Positions 24,774 through 34,566 of a stretch of DNA of 64,000 nt are shown here, piece by piece (the stretch's first letter is position 1; each line of letters starts with the position of its first letter). The notes under the pieces are model-generated. The model did no database searches and was not told the DNA's origin. It worked only from the letters and a program-made list of their open reading frames with translations. Origin of the DNA: Bradyrhizobium sp. CCBAU 051011 (GTDB taxonomy: Bacteria; Pseudomonadota; Alphaproteobacteria; Rhizobiales; Xanthobacteraceae). Location of the stretch: assembly GCF_009930815.1 (NCBI RefSeq), contig NZ_CP022222.1:4444501-4508500 (forward strand), in the 5' to 3' direction. The position numbers and the translations under genes are program-made.

Positions 24774-26180
24774 ATGCTGCTGCTGCTTGGGGGATTTCTC
24801 CTGCTGATGCTGGTCGGCTTGCCGGTCGCGCTGGCCATGGCGGTGTCGTCGCTGGTCTACATTCTCGTCACCGGCATCACGCCTGACGTGACACTGGCGC
24901 AGCGCATGATCGCTGGCGTCGAGAGCTTTCCACTGCTCGCCGTGCCATTCTTCATTCTTGCTGGCAATCTCATGAACATCGCGGGCGTGACGGGGCGCAT
25001 CTACAAATTCGCGGTCGCGCTGGTGGGCTGGATGCGCGGCGGGCTCGGCCACGTCAATATCGTCGGCTCCGTGATCTTCTCCGGCATGTCCGGCACTGCG
25101 ATCGCGGATGCCGCAGGCCTCGGCACCATTGAGATCAAGGCGATGAAGGACCACGGCTACTCGACCGAGTTCGCCGTCGGCGTCACCGCGGCTTCCGCAA
25201 CCCTCGGCCCGATCATCCCGCCGTCGTTGCCGTTCGTGATCTACGGCATGATGGCGAACGTTTCGATCGGCGCGCTGTTCCTCGGCGGCGTGATTCCGGG
25301 CGTGGTCATGACCCTGGCCATGATGGCGACGGTTGCGTACTTCGCACACAAGAACCGCTGGGGCAGCGATACGCCGTTCTCCTGGCCGCAAATCGGCTCG
25401 GCCGGTCTCGAGATCGTCATCGTGCTCGCATTCCCACTGGTCGTCTGGCTTTTGGTTGTCGCCGGGCTCTCGGTGAACATGGCTGTTGGTATCGGCCTCG
25501 TGGCGCTGTTGGCGCTCGACTGGTACTACGATTTCTCCGCCGTGATGGCGTTGATGGCCCCGGTCATCCTGATCGGCGGCATGACGCTTGGTTGGTTCAC
25601 GCCGACGGAGGCTGCGGTTGCCGCGGTGATCTGGTCGCTGTTCCTCGGGCTGGTACGCTACCGCTCGATGACGCTGCAGACGGTGGCGAAGGCAACCTTC
25701 GACACCATCGAGACCACGGCGTCCGTGCTGTTCATCGTGACCGCGGCCTCGATCTTTGCCTGGCTGCTCACCGTGTCGCAGGCCGCGCAGACGCTGACGG
25801 ACGCGATGCTCGGGATCACCCAGAATAAATGGGTGTTTCTGCTGCTGGCGAATATTCTGATCCTGTTCGTCGGCTGCTTCATCGACACCATCGCGGCGAT
25901 CACCATTCTGGTGCCGATCCTGCTGCCGATTGTGCTCAAGCTCGGCATCGATCCGATCCATTTCGGCCTGATCATGACGCTGAACCTGATGATTGGGCTG
26001 CTGCATCCACCGCTCGGCATGGTGCTGTTCGTGCTTGCGCGCGTCGCAAAATTGTCCGTCGAGCGCACGACCATGGCGATCCTGCCGTGGCTGGTGCCGC
26101 TGCTCCTGGCGCTCGTCGCCATCACCTACATCCCGGAGCTGACGCTCTGGCTGCCAAAATACATGGGACTCTCAAAATGA
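24774..26180 (+). CDS. dctM: TRAP transporter large permease (DctM family)
   Basis: A 468-residue, 12-helix-type permease. LPVALAMAVSS in the first helix region, GMSGTAIADAAGLGTIEIKAM (first half) and TPTEAAVAAVIWSLFLG (second half) are DctM landmarks, and the C-terminal NLMIGLLHPPLGMVLF repeats the motif of the family. It translocates the ligand captured by DctP with sodium. The stop codon overlaps the next start (ATGA at 26177-26180), coupling it to the dehydrogenase gene and supporting one catabolic operon. Confidence 0.93.
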   Translation: MLLLLGGFLLLMLVGLPVALAMAVSSLVYILVTGITPDVTLAQRMIAGVESFPLLAVPFFILAGNLMNIAGVTGRIYKFAVALVGWMRGGLGHVNIVGSVIFSGMSGTAIADAAGLGTIEIKAMKDHGYSTEFAVGVTAASATLGPIIPPSLPFVIYGMMANVSIGALFLGGVIPGVVMTLAMMATVAYFAHKNRWGSDTPFSWPQIGSAGLEIVIVLAFPLVVWLLVVAGLSVNMAVGIGLVALLALDWYYDFSAVMALMAPVILIGGMTLGWFTPTEAAVAAVIWSLFLGLVRYRSMTLQTVAKATFDTIETTASVLFIVTAASIFAWLLTVSQAAQTLTDAMLGITQNKWVFLLLANILILFVGCFIDTIAAITILVPILLPIVLKLGIDPIHFGLIMTLNLMIGLLHPPLGMVLFVLARVAKLSVERTTMAILPWLVPLLLALVAITYIPELTLWLPKYMGLSK

Positions 26181-27223
26181 CATCGATGGCTTTGGCCGCA
26201 ACGCTGTTCGGCCCGGAAGATCTGCGCATGGTCGAGCGGCCGCTCGATCCCTTGGCATCAGGCATGGTGCGCATCCGTTTCGGCGCGGGCGGCATCTGCG
26301 GCTCCGACATGCATTATTATCGCCATGCCCGCACCGGCGATTTCGTCGTGACCTCGCCGCTCGTACTCGGCCATGAGATCGCGGGCGAGGTGGTGGAGAG
26401 CGCAGGCGCCGCGCAAGGCGTGAAGGTCGGCGATCGCGTCGCCGTCAATCCGTCGCGCTGGTGCGGCCATTGCAAGCCATGCCGCGAGAACCGGCCCAAT
26501 CTCTGCGAAAACATCTTCTTCATGGGCTCGGCCTCGAAGACCCCGCATATGCAGGGCGGCTTTGCTTCCTATTTCGACGCTATTCCGGCGCAGTGCGTAA
26601 AAATTCCGGACCATGTCACGTATCAGGCGGCGGCGCTCGCCGAGCCGCTCGCGGTGTGCCTGCATGCGGTGGCCCGCGCCGGTGACGTCACCGGCAAGCG
26701 CGCCGTGCTGTTCGGCGCCGGCCCGATTGGCCTCCTGACCATGCTGGCGGCGCAGCGCGCAGCGATTGCGGAGACGACCGTCGTCGACATCGCGGCGGCG
26801 CCGCTGGCGTTCGCCACGCGGCTGGGCGCCAACAACGTCGTCGATATCTCCGGCGGCGAGGAAGCGCTGAAGGCGGAGGCGGCTGCAAAGCCGTTCGACG
26901 TCGCGTTCGAGGTCTCGGGCACCGCGGCGGGCCTTGCCAGCGCGATCGGAGCCGTCAGGCGCGGCGGTGTCGTGGTTCAGGTCGGCAATCTGCCGGGCGG
27001 GCAGATTCCGGTGCCGGCGAATGCGGTCATGGCCAAGGAGATCGATCTCCGCGGTTCGTTCCGCTTCGGGACGGAATTCTTCACCGCGGTCGAGCTGATC
27101 GCCGACGGCAGCGTGGACGTGCTGTCGCTGGTGACAGCGCAACGGCCGCTCTCGGTCGCGCCGGACGCGGTGCGGTTGGCGCTCGACCGTTCGCAAAGCG
27201 TCAAGGTCGTGCTGACGGCTTGA
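26177..27223 (+). CDS. idnD: Zinc-dependent alcohol dehydrogenase, L-idonate 5-dehydrogenase type
   Basis: A 348-residue medium-chain dehydrogenase. Catalytic-zinc ligands are GGICGSDMHYY (Cys), GHE and a later Glu. The structural-zinc cluster has only part of the usual cysteines visible: CGHCKPCRENRPNLC. The Rossmann fold is at VLFGAGPIGLLTMLAA. NPSRWCGHCKPC and the overall length resemble IdnD, which oxidises L-idonate to 5-ketogluconate; other polyol or hexonate dehydrogenases are close relatives. It is translationally coupled to dctM, so it should act on the imported compound or its first product. A longer frame to 25829 lies inside dctM and is rejected. Confidence 0.82.
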   Translation: MTSMALAATLFGPEDLRMVERPLDPLASGMVRIRFGAGGICGSDMHYYRHARTGDFVVTSPLVLGHEIAGEVVESAGAAQGVKVGDRVAVNPSRWCGHCKPCRENRPNLCENIFFMGSASKTPHMQGGFASYFDAIPAQCVKIPDHVTYQAAALAEPLAVCLHAVARAGDVTGKRAVLFGAGPIGLLTMLAAQRAAIAETTVVDIAAAPLAFATRLGANNVVDISGGEEALKAEAAAKPFDVAFEVSGTAAGLASAIGAVRRGGVVVQVGNLPGGQIPVPANAVMAKEIDLRGSFRFGTEFFTAVELIADGSVDVLSLVTAQRPLSVAPDAVRLALDRSQSVKVVLTA

Positions 27224-27250
27224 TTGCAATTGTAATCCAGGAGATCGCCC

Positions 27251-28444
27251 ATGATGCTGCAGGGATGGCGGTGGTACGGGCCCAATGATCCCGTATCGCT
27301 CGACGATATCAGGCAGGCCGGCGCGACCGATGTGGTGACGGCGCTGCATCAGGTGCCGATCGGGGAGGCCTGGACGCGCGCAGCGGTCGAAGAGCGCAAG
27401 AACCTGATCGAGAACAGTCAGCCTGGTCGCTCGCCGCTGACTTGGTCGGTGGTGGAATCGATTCCGATACCTGACGACGTGAAGCGGCTCGGGGGCAAGG
27501 CGACGCGCTCGATCGAGGTGTGGATCGCCAGCCTCGAGGCGGTTGCGGCTAGCGGCATCAAGATCATCTGCTATAATTTCATGCCTGTGGTGGACTGGTG
27601 CCGCACCGATCTCGAATGGGAACTGCCGAACGGCGCCAAGGCCATGCGCTTCGACCAGGACCGGTTCGCGGCGTTCGATCTGCACATCCTGCAGCGCCCC
27701 GAGGCGCCCGCGGAATATTCCGAGGCCGCGCAGCGTCGCGCAAGGCAGGTCTATGAAGCGATGACGCAGGCCGATATCGATGTCCTCGTCACCAACATAG
27801 CCAGCGCGCTGCCGGGCTCCACCACCGATCCGCTGACGATCCCGCAATTCCGCGACCGCTTGCAGCAATACCGCGGCATCGATTCCAACGTGCTGCGCCA
27901 ACACCTGAGCGAATTCCTCGCTCGCGTGGCGCCAGTCGCCGAAGGGCTCGGCGTGAAGCTGACGCTGCATCCGGACGACCCGCCGCGCCCGCTGTTCGGC
28001 CTGCCGCGCATCGCCTCGTCGGCGGAGGACTATCAGGCGCTGTTCGACGCCGTGCCGTCGAAAGCCAACGGCATCTGCTTCTGCACCGGCTCGCTCGGCG
28101 TGCGTGCGGAGAATGATCTGCCTGCGATGGCCAAGCGCTTTGCGCCGCGGATCGGCTTTGCCCATTTGCGCGCGACCAAGCGGGAGGCCGACGGACTGTC
28201 GCTCTTCGAGTCCGATCATCTCGACGGCGATGTCGACATGATCGCGGTGCTGAAAGCGCTGCTCACCGAGAACCGCACACGTTCGTCCAGCGACCAGATC
28301 GTGTTCCGGCCAGATCACGGCCATCGCATGCTCGACGATCTCGCCGCGACCAAGCGCACCAATCCCGGCTATACCGCGATCGGGCGTCTGCGGGGACTAG
28401 CCGAGTTGCGCGGCGCCATTCGCGCCATTGAACACGCCGGGTAA
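27251..28444 (+). CDS. uxuA: Mannonate dehydratase
   Basis: A 397-residue TIM-barrel enzyme converting D-mannonate to 2-keto-3-deoxygluconate. Landmarks are [64 protein letters not shown] with metal-binding His and Asp, CFCTGSLG, and FRPDHGHRM near the C-terminus. AGGAG is seven bases before the ATG. It is the last gene of the TRAP/idonate operon. Its 3' end overlaps the end of the convergent ABC ATPase gene by 48 bases, so either the two operons have moved together or one C-terminus has drifted. Confidence 0.95.
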   Translation: MMLQGWRWYGPNDPVSLDDIRQAGATDVVTALHQVPIGEAWTRAAVEERKNLIENSQPGRSPLTWSVVESIPIPDDVKRLGGKATRSIEVWIASLEAVAASGIKIICYNFMPVVDWCRTDLEWELPNGAKAMRFDQDRFAAFDLHILQRPEAPAEYSEAAQRRARQVYEAMTQADIDVLVTNIASALPGSTTDPLTIPQFRDRLQQYRGIDSNVLRQHLSEFLARVAPVAEGLGVKLTLHPDDPPRPLFGLPRIASSAEDYQALFDAVPSKANGICFCTGSLGVRAENDLPAMAKRFAPRIGFAHLRATKREADGLSLFESDHLDGDVDMIAVLKALLTENRTRSSSDQIVFRPDHGHRMLDDLAATKRTNPGYTAIGRLRGLAELRGAIRAIEHAG

Positions 28445-29542
28445 CTGCGCGTCTGCCGGTTTCAGCCCCTGTTTGGCCGCCTCGAAGGCCGCCAGCCGCT
28501 CGGCGAATTTTCCGGTCGCCAGGCCGGCTCGCGCGAGAATGGTTGGTACGGGTATCGTTTCAAAGAAATGACAGGCCACGCGATGGCCGGATGCCGCTTC
28601 GCGCAGCTCCGGCTCCTCGGCCGAGCAGCGCGCCTGCGCATGGGGGCAGCGGGTGTGGAAGCGGCAGCCGGTCGGCGGTTTGAAGGGGCTCGGTACGTCG
28701 CCCTGCAGCATCACGCGTTTGGTGCGCAAGGCAGGATCGGGTTTTGGGATCGCCGCGAGCAGCGCCTGGGTATAGGGGTGCAACGGCCGGTCGTAGAGCG
28801 TCTTCTTGTCGGCGATTTCGACCAGCTTGCCCAAATACATCACCGCGACGCGATCGCTGATGTGCTTCACCACGGCCAGATCGTGGGCGATGAACAGATA
28901 GGAAAGGCCAAAGCGCTGCTGCAGATTCTGCAGAAGGTTGACGATCTGCGCCTGGATCGAGACGTCGAGCGCCGACACCGGCTCGTCGCAGACGATCAGA
29001 TCGGGATTGGCGGCGAGCGCCCGCGCGATGCCGATGCGCTGGCGTTGCCCGCCCGAGAACTGATGCGGATAGCGCCTGGCATGCTCGGGCAGCAGGCCGA
29101 CGATATCGAGGAGCTCACGGCCGCGGGCCTCGCGCGAGGCATCGTCGCCGATCTCGTGAACCCGCAGCGGCTCGGCCAGGATTTCGCCGACGGTCATGCG
29201 CGGATTGAGCGAGGCGTAGGGATCCTGGAAGATAATCTGCATGTGCCGACGCATCCGGCGCAACGCATCCTTGTCGAGATCGGCGATTTCCTTCCCCTTG
29301 AAACGCACCGAGCCGGAGGTCGGGTCCATCAAGCGCAGGATCAGGCGTCCGGTGGTCGACTTGCCGCAGCCGGATTCGCCGACCAGGGCCAACGTCTCGC
29401 CGCGGGCGATCTCGAAGCTGACATCCTCGACCGCGCGGACGAGGCCGATCGTCTTGCGGCGGATCAGGCCGCGCGTGACCGCAAAATGCTTGACCAGGCT
29501 GTCGACCTGCAAGACAGGGACATTGCTCGGCGCATCGCTCAT
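28397..29542 (-). CDS. Dipeptide/oligopeptide-type ABC transporter ATPase (DppF/OppF)
   Basis: A 381-residue ATPase. It has Walker [10 protein letters not shown], the LSGGQ-type signature [15 protein letters not shown], Walker [13 protein letters not shown] and a C-terminal oligopeptide-binding extension with the CxxxxPxxxxxxxxC iron-sulfur-like pattern ([15 protein letters not shown]). The ATG at 29542 overlaps the stop of the companion ATPase (ATGA). It is the last gene of the six-gene importer operon starting at 35501. The C-terminal tail after the peptide-ABC domain is about 50 residues long and runs into uxuA on the other strand. Confidence 0.92.
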   Translation of the reverse strand: MSDAPSNVPVLQVDSLVKHFAVTRGLIRRKTIGLVRAVEDVSFEIARGETLALVGESGCGKSTTGRLILRLMDPTSGSVRFKGKEIADLDKDALRRMRRHMQIIFQDPYASLNPRMTVGEILAEPLRVHEIGDDASREARGRELLDIVGLLPEHARRYPHQFSGGQRQRIGIARALAANPDLIVCDEPVSALDVSIQAQIVNLLQNLQQRFGLSYLFIAHDLAVVKHISDRVAVMYLGKLVEIADKKTLYDRPLHPYTQALLAAIPKPDPALRTKRVMLQGDVPSPFKPPTGCRFHTRCPHAQARCSAEEPELREAASGHRVACHFFETIPVPTILARAGLATGKFAERLAAFEAAKQGLKPADAQLPGVFNGANGAAQLG

Positions 29543-30519
29543 GATGCCACCTCGACCGGAGCTTTCCAGCACGCCACCTGATGGCCGGGCGAGATCTCGC
29601 GCAATGGCGGCGGATCGAGCCGGCAGCGTTGGTCCGCGAACGGACAGCGCGGCGCGAAACGGCAGCCGGCCGGCTGGTTGTTCGGGCTCGGCACCGTGCC
29701 CTCGATGGTGGCGAGGCGCTTGCGGTCGACGTCGATGCGCGGGATCGAGCCGAGCAGGCCGATCGTATAGGGGTGCTGTGGATCGGCGAACAGGTCGTTG
29801 ACGTCGGCGCTCTCGACGATGCGGCCGGCATACATCACCAGCACCTGGTCGGCGACTTCGGCGATGACGCCGAGATCATGGGTGATGATCAGGATCGCCA
29901 TACCGAGACGCCGCTGCAGGTCGCTCAGGAGGTCGAGGATCTGGGCCTGGATGGTGACATCGAGCGCAGTGGTCGGCTCGTCGGCGATCAGCAATGCCGG
30001 CTCGCAGGAGAGCGCCATCGCGATCATGACACGCTGGCGCATGCCGCCGGACATATTGTGCGGAAAATCGTCGATGCGCTGCGCCGCGGATGGGATCCGC
30101 ACCAGGTCGAGCATTTCGATCGCCCGCGCCCGCGCCGCTCGCGGCGTCATCGCGGTGTGGGCCAGGATCGCCTCGATGATCTGCTGGCCCACAGTATGGA
30201 CCGGATTGAGCGAGGTCATCGGTTCCTGGAAGATCATCGACATCTTGCCGCCGCGCAGCTTGCGGCGTTCGTCGGCCGTGAGCTTCAGCACGTCGCGATT
30301 GCCGAACAGCACCGCCTCGGCCTCGACCTTGCCCGGCGGGCTCGGCACCAGGCCCATCACCGAGAGCGAGGTCACGCTCTTGCCGCAACCGGACTCGCCG
30401 ACCAGGCCGATGGTGCGTCCGCGAGGCACGCTAAAGCTGATGCCGTCGACGGCGCGGAACAGGCCGCGATCCGTCGCGAAGTGGGTCTTCAGTCCACGAA
30501 CCTCGAGCAGCGTATCCAT
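29539..30519 (-). CDS. Dipeptide/oligopeptide-type ABC transporter ATPase (DppD/OppD)
   Basis: A 326-residue ATPase with Walker [10 protein letters not shown]-loop [17 protein letters not shown], signature [15 protein letters not shown], Walker [12 protein letters not shown] and the C-terminal [14 protein letters not shown] cluster of peptide-type ATPases. Its ATG shares one base with the stop of the preceding binding-protein gene (TGATG), and its stop overlaps the next ATPase. It hydrolyses ATP on the cytoplasmic side to drive the DppBC-type permease. Confidence 0.93.
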   Translation of the reverse strand: MDTLLEVRGLKTHFATDRGLFRAVDGISFSVPRGRTIGLVGESGCGKSVTSLSVMGLVPSPPGKVEAEAVLFGNRDVLKLTADERRKLRGGKMSMIFQEPMTSLNPVHTVGQQIIEAILAHTAMTPRAARARAIEMLDLVRIPSAAQRIDDFPHNMSGGMRQRVMIAMALSCEPALLIADEPTTALDVTIQAQILDLLSDLQRRLGMAILIITHDLGVIAEVADQVLVMYAGRIVESADVNDLFADPQHPYTIGLLGSIPRIDVDRKRLATIEGTVPSPNNQPAGCRFAPRCPFADQRCRLDPPPLREISPGHQVACWKAPVEVAS

Positions 30520-32090
30520 CAGAACGAGTAATCCAGTCCCTTATAGAAGGTGTTCTGATAGAGCATGTGCGGCCTGACGCCCTTCATCTTCTTCGAGCTG
30601 GTGGTGTACATGGCAACGTTCATCACCGGCATCCACAAATGCTCGCTCATCACCTTCTCCTGCACGCGCGCGTAGTTGAGCGCACGCTCGGCGTCGGTCA
30701 ATGCGGAGCGGCCGGCGCGCAGCCACTCGTCGGTGTCGGCGTCCTTCCAGTTCATGCGGTTGGGGGTGGGGATGTTCTTCGAGTTGAAATAGATGTTCAT
30801 CAACTCGCCCGCCGACAGATAGGGCACCGTCACCGTCCACAGTTCGTAATCCTGCTTGCCCATCTCGGCCGGTGCAATCGTGGAATCGAAGCCGACGATC
30901 TTCCAGTCGACGCCGATCTTGCGCATATAGCCCTGGATCGCCTCTGATACGCGTGGGAAGTAGGACACCTGCGTGAACAGCACACGAGGCGCGAGCTTCA
31001 TGCCGTCCTTCTCGCGGATGCCGTCACTGCCGACCTTCCAGCCGGCCTCGTCGAGAAGCTTCTTTGCGCGTTCGACGTCCTCCTTGATGACGCCCTTGGT
31101 CTTGTCGGCGAAGTCGAGCGCCTTGGGATCGACGAAGGTGAACGCCGGCTCGGCATTGCCCAGCATGACGCCCTTGACGATGTCGGCGCGGTTGATGGCG
31201 ATGTTCATCGCCTCGCGCACGCGCTTGTCGGATACCATCGGGCGCGTGATCTTGTAGCCGTAATACATCAGCTGGAAGTTGGGCTTGGCTTCCTGGACGG
31301 TGAGGTTGGGCGCAGCCTTGACCTGCTCGATGAATTGCAGCGGAACCTGGTGGGTGAGGTCAAACTGCCCGCCCATGATGGCGGCGACGCGGCTGGCGTC
31401 CTCGGGCACGATCTTGATGCTGAGCTTCTCGAATTTTACCGGACCCTTGTTCTGGTACATCGAAGGGCCCCATTTGTAGGCGTCGTGGCGCTTCAGCACG
31501 ATTTCGGTGCGCGGCTGCCAGCTCTCGAAGCACCAGGGTCCGGTGCCGTCGATGCCCTTGATTCCGTAGTCCTTGCCGAGCTGCTCCACGCTCTCCTGAT
31601 TGTGGATCGCGTTGGTGTACATGGTGAGTTGCAGCAGCAGCTCGGAATAGGGCTCGTTGAGCTCATATTCGACGGTGTAGGGATCGGGCGCGCGCAGCTC
31701 CTTGATCTCGCCGGCGCGCCAGGCATAGGGCGCCTTGGTTTCCGGATCCTTCAGCCGCTTGAAGCTGTAGATGACGTCGGCGGCGGTAAACTTCTTGCCG
31801 CTGCAGAACGTCACGTCGTCGCGCAGCTTGAAGGTATAAGTTCTGCCGTCCTCGCTGATCGTCCACGACTTGGCGAGGTAGGGGATGGTCGTCTGGCCGT
31901 CCCAGTCGAGCGCCACCAGCGTGTCCTGGAACATGTTGACGATGTCTGATGTCGGCGACCAGGTCGTGCGCTGGCCGTCGTAGTGCGGCGCGTCCAGCGA
32001 CTTCATCACCCGCAAGGTCTGCGCCTCGGCCGCCGCGCACATTCCGGCTGCTCCCAGCAGCGCCGCAATGCCCGTCAAAATGTTGCGCAT
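30519..32090 (-). CDS. ABC solute-binding protein, peptide/opine type, copy 2 of a tandem pair
   Basis: A 523-residue periplasmic protein of the DppA/OppA (SBP_bac_5) family with a signal peptide (cleavage near residue 23, AEAQ). [20 protein letters not shown] is the family signature, followed by [22 protein letters not shown]. It starts 23 bases after the stop of the neighbouring binding-protein gene, and the two proteins are nearly superimposable along their full length. The ligand is unknown; peptides, opines, sugars and nickel are all bound by this family. See the tandem copy for the comparison. Confidence 0.92.
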   Translation of the reverse strand: MRNILTGIAALLGAAGMCAAAEAQTLRVMKSLDAPHYDGQRTTWSPTSDIVNMFQDTLVALDWDGQTTIPYLAKSWTISEDGRTYTFKLRDDVTFCSGKKFTAADVIYSFKRLKDPETKAPYAWRAGEIKELRAPDPYTVEYELNEPYSELLLQLTMYTNAIHNQESVEQLGKDYGIKGIDGTGPWCFESWQPRTEIVLKRHDAYKWGPSMYQNKGPVKFEKLSIKIVPEDASRVAAIMGGQFDLTHQVPLQFIEQVKAAPNLTVQEAKPNFQLMYYGYKITRPMVSDKRVREAMNIAINRADIVKGVMLGNAEPAFTFVDPKALDFADKTKGVIKEDVERAKKLLDEAGWKVGSDGIREKDGMKLAPRVLFTQVSYFPRVSEAIQGYMRKIGVDWKIVGFDSTIAPAEMGKQDYELWTVTVPYLSAGELMNIYFNSKNIPTPNRMNWKDADTDEWLRAGRSALTDAERALNYARVQEKVMSEHLWMPVMNVAMYTTSSKKMKGVRPHMLYQNTFYKGLDYSF

Positions 32091-32113
32091 CGTGTTCTCT
32101 CCCTTGTTATTTC

Positions 32114-33682
32114 TTATTTCTGGCGCGACACGTCCAGCCCTTTGTAGAAAGTGTTCTGGTAGATCATGTGCGGCCTGGCGTCGGTGATCTTTTTATTGGC
32201 CACCTGATCCATGTTGATGTTGAGCACCGGCATCCACAGATGCTCTCGCATCACCTTCTGCTGCACCAGCGCGTAATATTTGGCGCGGTCGGTGTCGGTC
32301 AGCGCGGAGCGGCCCTGCTTCAGCCAGTCGTCGGTCTCGGCGTCCTTCCAGTTCATCCGGTTGGGCGTCGGGATGTTGCGGGAATCGAAGTAGATGTTCA
32401 TGAGGTCGCCGGCCGATAGATACGGCACGGTCACCGACCAGATTTCGTAGTCCTGCTCGGCCATTTTGGCGGAAGCAATGGTCGAGTCCCAGGGCTGCAG
32501 TTGCCACTGCACGCCGATGCGGCGCAAATAGCCCTGGATCGCCTCGGCGACCCGCGGCGTGTTGCCGGCCTGGGTGTAATAGACCTTGGGCTGTAGCTTG
32601 ATGCCGTCCTTCTCGCGGACGCCGTCGCTGCCGATCTTCCAGCCGGCTTCGTCAAGCAGGACTTTTGCGCGCTCGATGTCCTCCTTCACGATGCCCTTGG
32701 TGCCGGCGTCGTGATCGAGCGCGTCGGAATCGACGATGGTGAAGGCCGGATCGGCATTGCCGAGCAGCACTCCCTTGGCAATCTCGGCGCGGTTGATGGC
32801 GATGCTCATCGCCTCGCGCACGCGCTTGTCCGATACCATCGGCCGCGTTGTCTTGAAGCCGAAATAGAGCAACTGGAAGTTCGGCTTTGCCGGCGTCACG
32901 GTCAGCATCGGAGCGGCCTTGGCCTGCGCGATGAACTGCGGCGGGAACTGATGGGTCATGTCGAACTGCCCGGCCATCATGGCCGCCACGCGGCTGGATT
33001 CCTCGGGCATGATCTTGACGCTGAGTTTTTCGAATTTCACCGGGCCCTTGTTCTTGTACATCGACGGACCCCACTTGTAGGCGTCGTGGCGCTTCAGAAC
33101 GATCTCGGTGCGCGGCTGCCAGCTCTCGAAACACCAGGGCCCGGTGCCGTCGGCGCCCTTGATGCCGTAATCCTTGCCCAGCGCTTCGACGCTCTCCTTG
33201 TTGTGGATGACGTTGGTGAACATCGTGAGCTGCAGCAGCAGCTCGGAGTAGGGTTCCTCGAGCTCGTATTCGACGGTGGTGGGGTCGGTCGCGCGCAGCT
33301 CCTTGATGACGCCGGCGCGCCAGGCATAGGGCGCCTTGATCGCGGGATCCTTCAGCCGCTTGAAGCTGTAGACGACGTCGTCGGCGGTGAATTTCTTGCC
33401 GCTGCAGAACGAAACGTCGTCGCGCAGCTTGAAGGTATAGGTCCGGCCGTCCTCGCTGATGGTCCAGGATTTGGCGAGATAGGGGACCGGCGTGCGGCCG
33501 TCCCAGTCGAGCGCGACCAGCGTATCCTGGAACATGTTGACGATGTCGGAGGTCGGCCCCCAGGTCGTGCGCTGCGCATCGTAATGCGGCGCGTCGATCC
33601 CCTTCATCAGTTGGAGCGTCTGAGCCGACGCCGGGCCCGTCATGCACAGTGCCAAGGACATTCCCAGTGCTAGTCTGATCAT
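32114..33682 (-). CDS. ABC solute-binding protein, peptide/opine type, copy 1 of a tandem pair
   Basis: A 522-residue SBP_bac_5 protein with a signal peptide (residues 1-20, ASA before Q). Compared with the following gene product, long blocks are identical, such as the stretch around [20 protein letters not shown], and I would guess about four in five residues overall (by eye, not computed). Differences concentrate in loops and in the segment after THQ, where the ligand pocket is expected. Its start overlaps the stop of the DppC-type permease gene (ATGA). The duplication may widen the ligand range of one permease. Confidence 0.92.
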   Translation of the reverse strand: MIRLALGMSLALCMTGPASAQTLQLMKGIDAPHYDAQRTTWGPTSDIVNMFQDTLVALDWDGRTPVPYLAKSWTISEDGRTYTFKLRDDVSFCSGKKFTADDVVYSFKRLKDPAIKAPYAWRAGVIKELRATDPTTVEYELEEPYSELLLQLTMFTNVIHNKESVEALGKDYGIKGADGTGPWCFESWQPRTEIVLKRHDAYKWGPSMYKNKGPVKFEKLSVKIMPEESSRVAAMMAGQFDMTHQFPPQFIAQAKAAPMLTVTPAKPNFQLLYFGFKTTRPMVSDKRVREAMSIAINRAEIAKGVLLGNADPAFTIVDSDALDHDAGTKGIVKEDIERAKVLLDEAGWKIGSDGVREKDGIKLQPKVYYTQAGNTPRVAEAIQGYLRRIGVQWQLQPWDSTIASAKMAEQDYEIWSVTVPYLSAGDLMNIYFDSRNIPTPNRMNWKDAETDDWLKQGRSALTDTDRAKYYALVQQKVMREHLWMPVLNINMDQVANKKITDARPHMIYQNTFYKGLDVSRQK

Positions 33683-34566
33683 GTCTGCAGCCTCGGATCG
33701 AGGACGTCGCGGAATGCGTCGCCCAGAAGGTTGGCGGCCAGCACGATCACGAAAATGGCACAGCTCGGGATCGTCGCGATATGCGGCGCCATGAACAGGA
33801 AGTCGCGGCCCTGCGCCGCCATCATGCCGAGTTCGGCGGTCGGCGGCTGCGCGCCCATGCCGAGAAAGCCGAGCGCGGCGCCGATCAGGATGATCTGACC
33901 GAAGCGCAGGGTGAGGAACACGAAGATCGTCGAAATGCAGTTGAGCGTCAGGTAGCGCCAGATCAGCTCGCTGTCAGAGACGCCGACGGCGCGGCCGGCC
34001 TCCATGAATTCCTGGCCCATCACGCCGATCGCCGCACCCCGCGCCACCCGCGCGACATCGGGCACGGTGGCGACGACGAGCGCAATCACCACCGCCGTCA
34101 GCCCGGCGCCAAAGATCGCGGCTACCGCGAGCCCGATCAGGATCGCGGGGAAGGCGAGCATCACGTCGACCAGTCGCATGATCCAGCCGTCCAGCCGCCG
34201 GTAATAGGCAGCGAGGATGCCGAGCACGCCGCCGATGAAACCGCCGACGATCACGCCGACCAGCCCGAGCATCAGCGTGTTGCGCGTGCCGTAGAGAACG
34301 CGGCTGAAGATGTCGCGGCCGGTATTGTCGGTGCCGAACCAGTGCTTGGCGTCGGGCGACTGCATCACCTTGGTGAGGTCGGTGAAGTAGGGATCGTAGG
34401 GCGCGACCCACGGCGCGAACAGCGCCGCCAGCACGATGGCCGAAAGCACCAGCCCGGCGAGCGCAGCGACCCGGTCGCGCGCCAGCCGGCGCAGCACTCC
34501 GGCGCGGGCGAATACGCCGCTTTCACTCTCCCTGGCAAAGCCGGTATCGAGGGCTTCGGCGCTCAT
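33679..34566 (-). CDS. ABC transporter permease (DppC/OppC type)
   Basis: A 295-residue inner-membrane permease with an N-terminal helix and a C-terminal BPD_transp_1 domain. HWFGTDNTGRDIFSRVLYG is the DppC landmark, and the EAA-type loop reads EFMEAGRAVGVSDSELIWRY. The start is ATG 34566, overlapping the dppB-type stop (ATGA); a longer frame would run into the upstream gene. It pairs with the 312-residue permease upstream. Confidence 0.92.
   Translation of the reverse strand: MSAEALDTGFARESESGVFARAGVLRRLARDRVAALAGLVLSAIVLAALFAPWVAPYDPYFTDLTKVMQSPDAKHWFGTDNTGRDIFSRVLYGTRNTLMLGLVGVIVGGFIGGVLGILAAYYRRLDGWIMRLVDVMLAFPAILIGLAVAAIFGAGLTAVVIALVVATVPDVARVARGAAIGVMGQEFMEAGRAVGVSDSELIWRYLTLNCISTIFVFLTLRFGQIILIGAALGFLGMGAQPPTAELGMMAAQGRDFLFMAPHIATIPSCAIFVIVLAANLLGDAFRDVLDPRLQT

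Noticed and set aside
26258-28324. Open frame of 688 codons on the minus strand, antisense to idnD and uxuA
   Set aside because: His/Arg-rich composition typical of antisense shadows in GC-rich DNA; the plus strand carries clear IdnD and UxuA proteins with ribosome binding sites.
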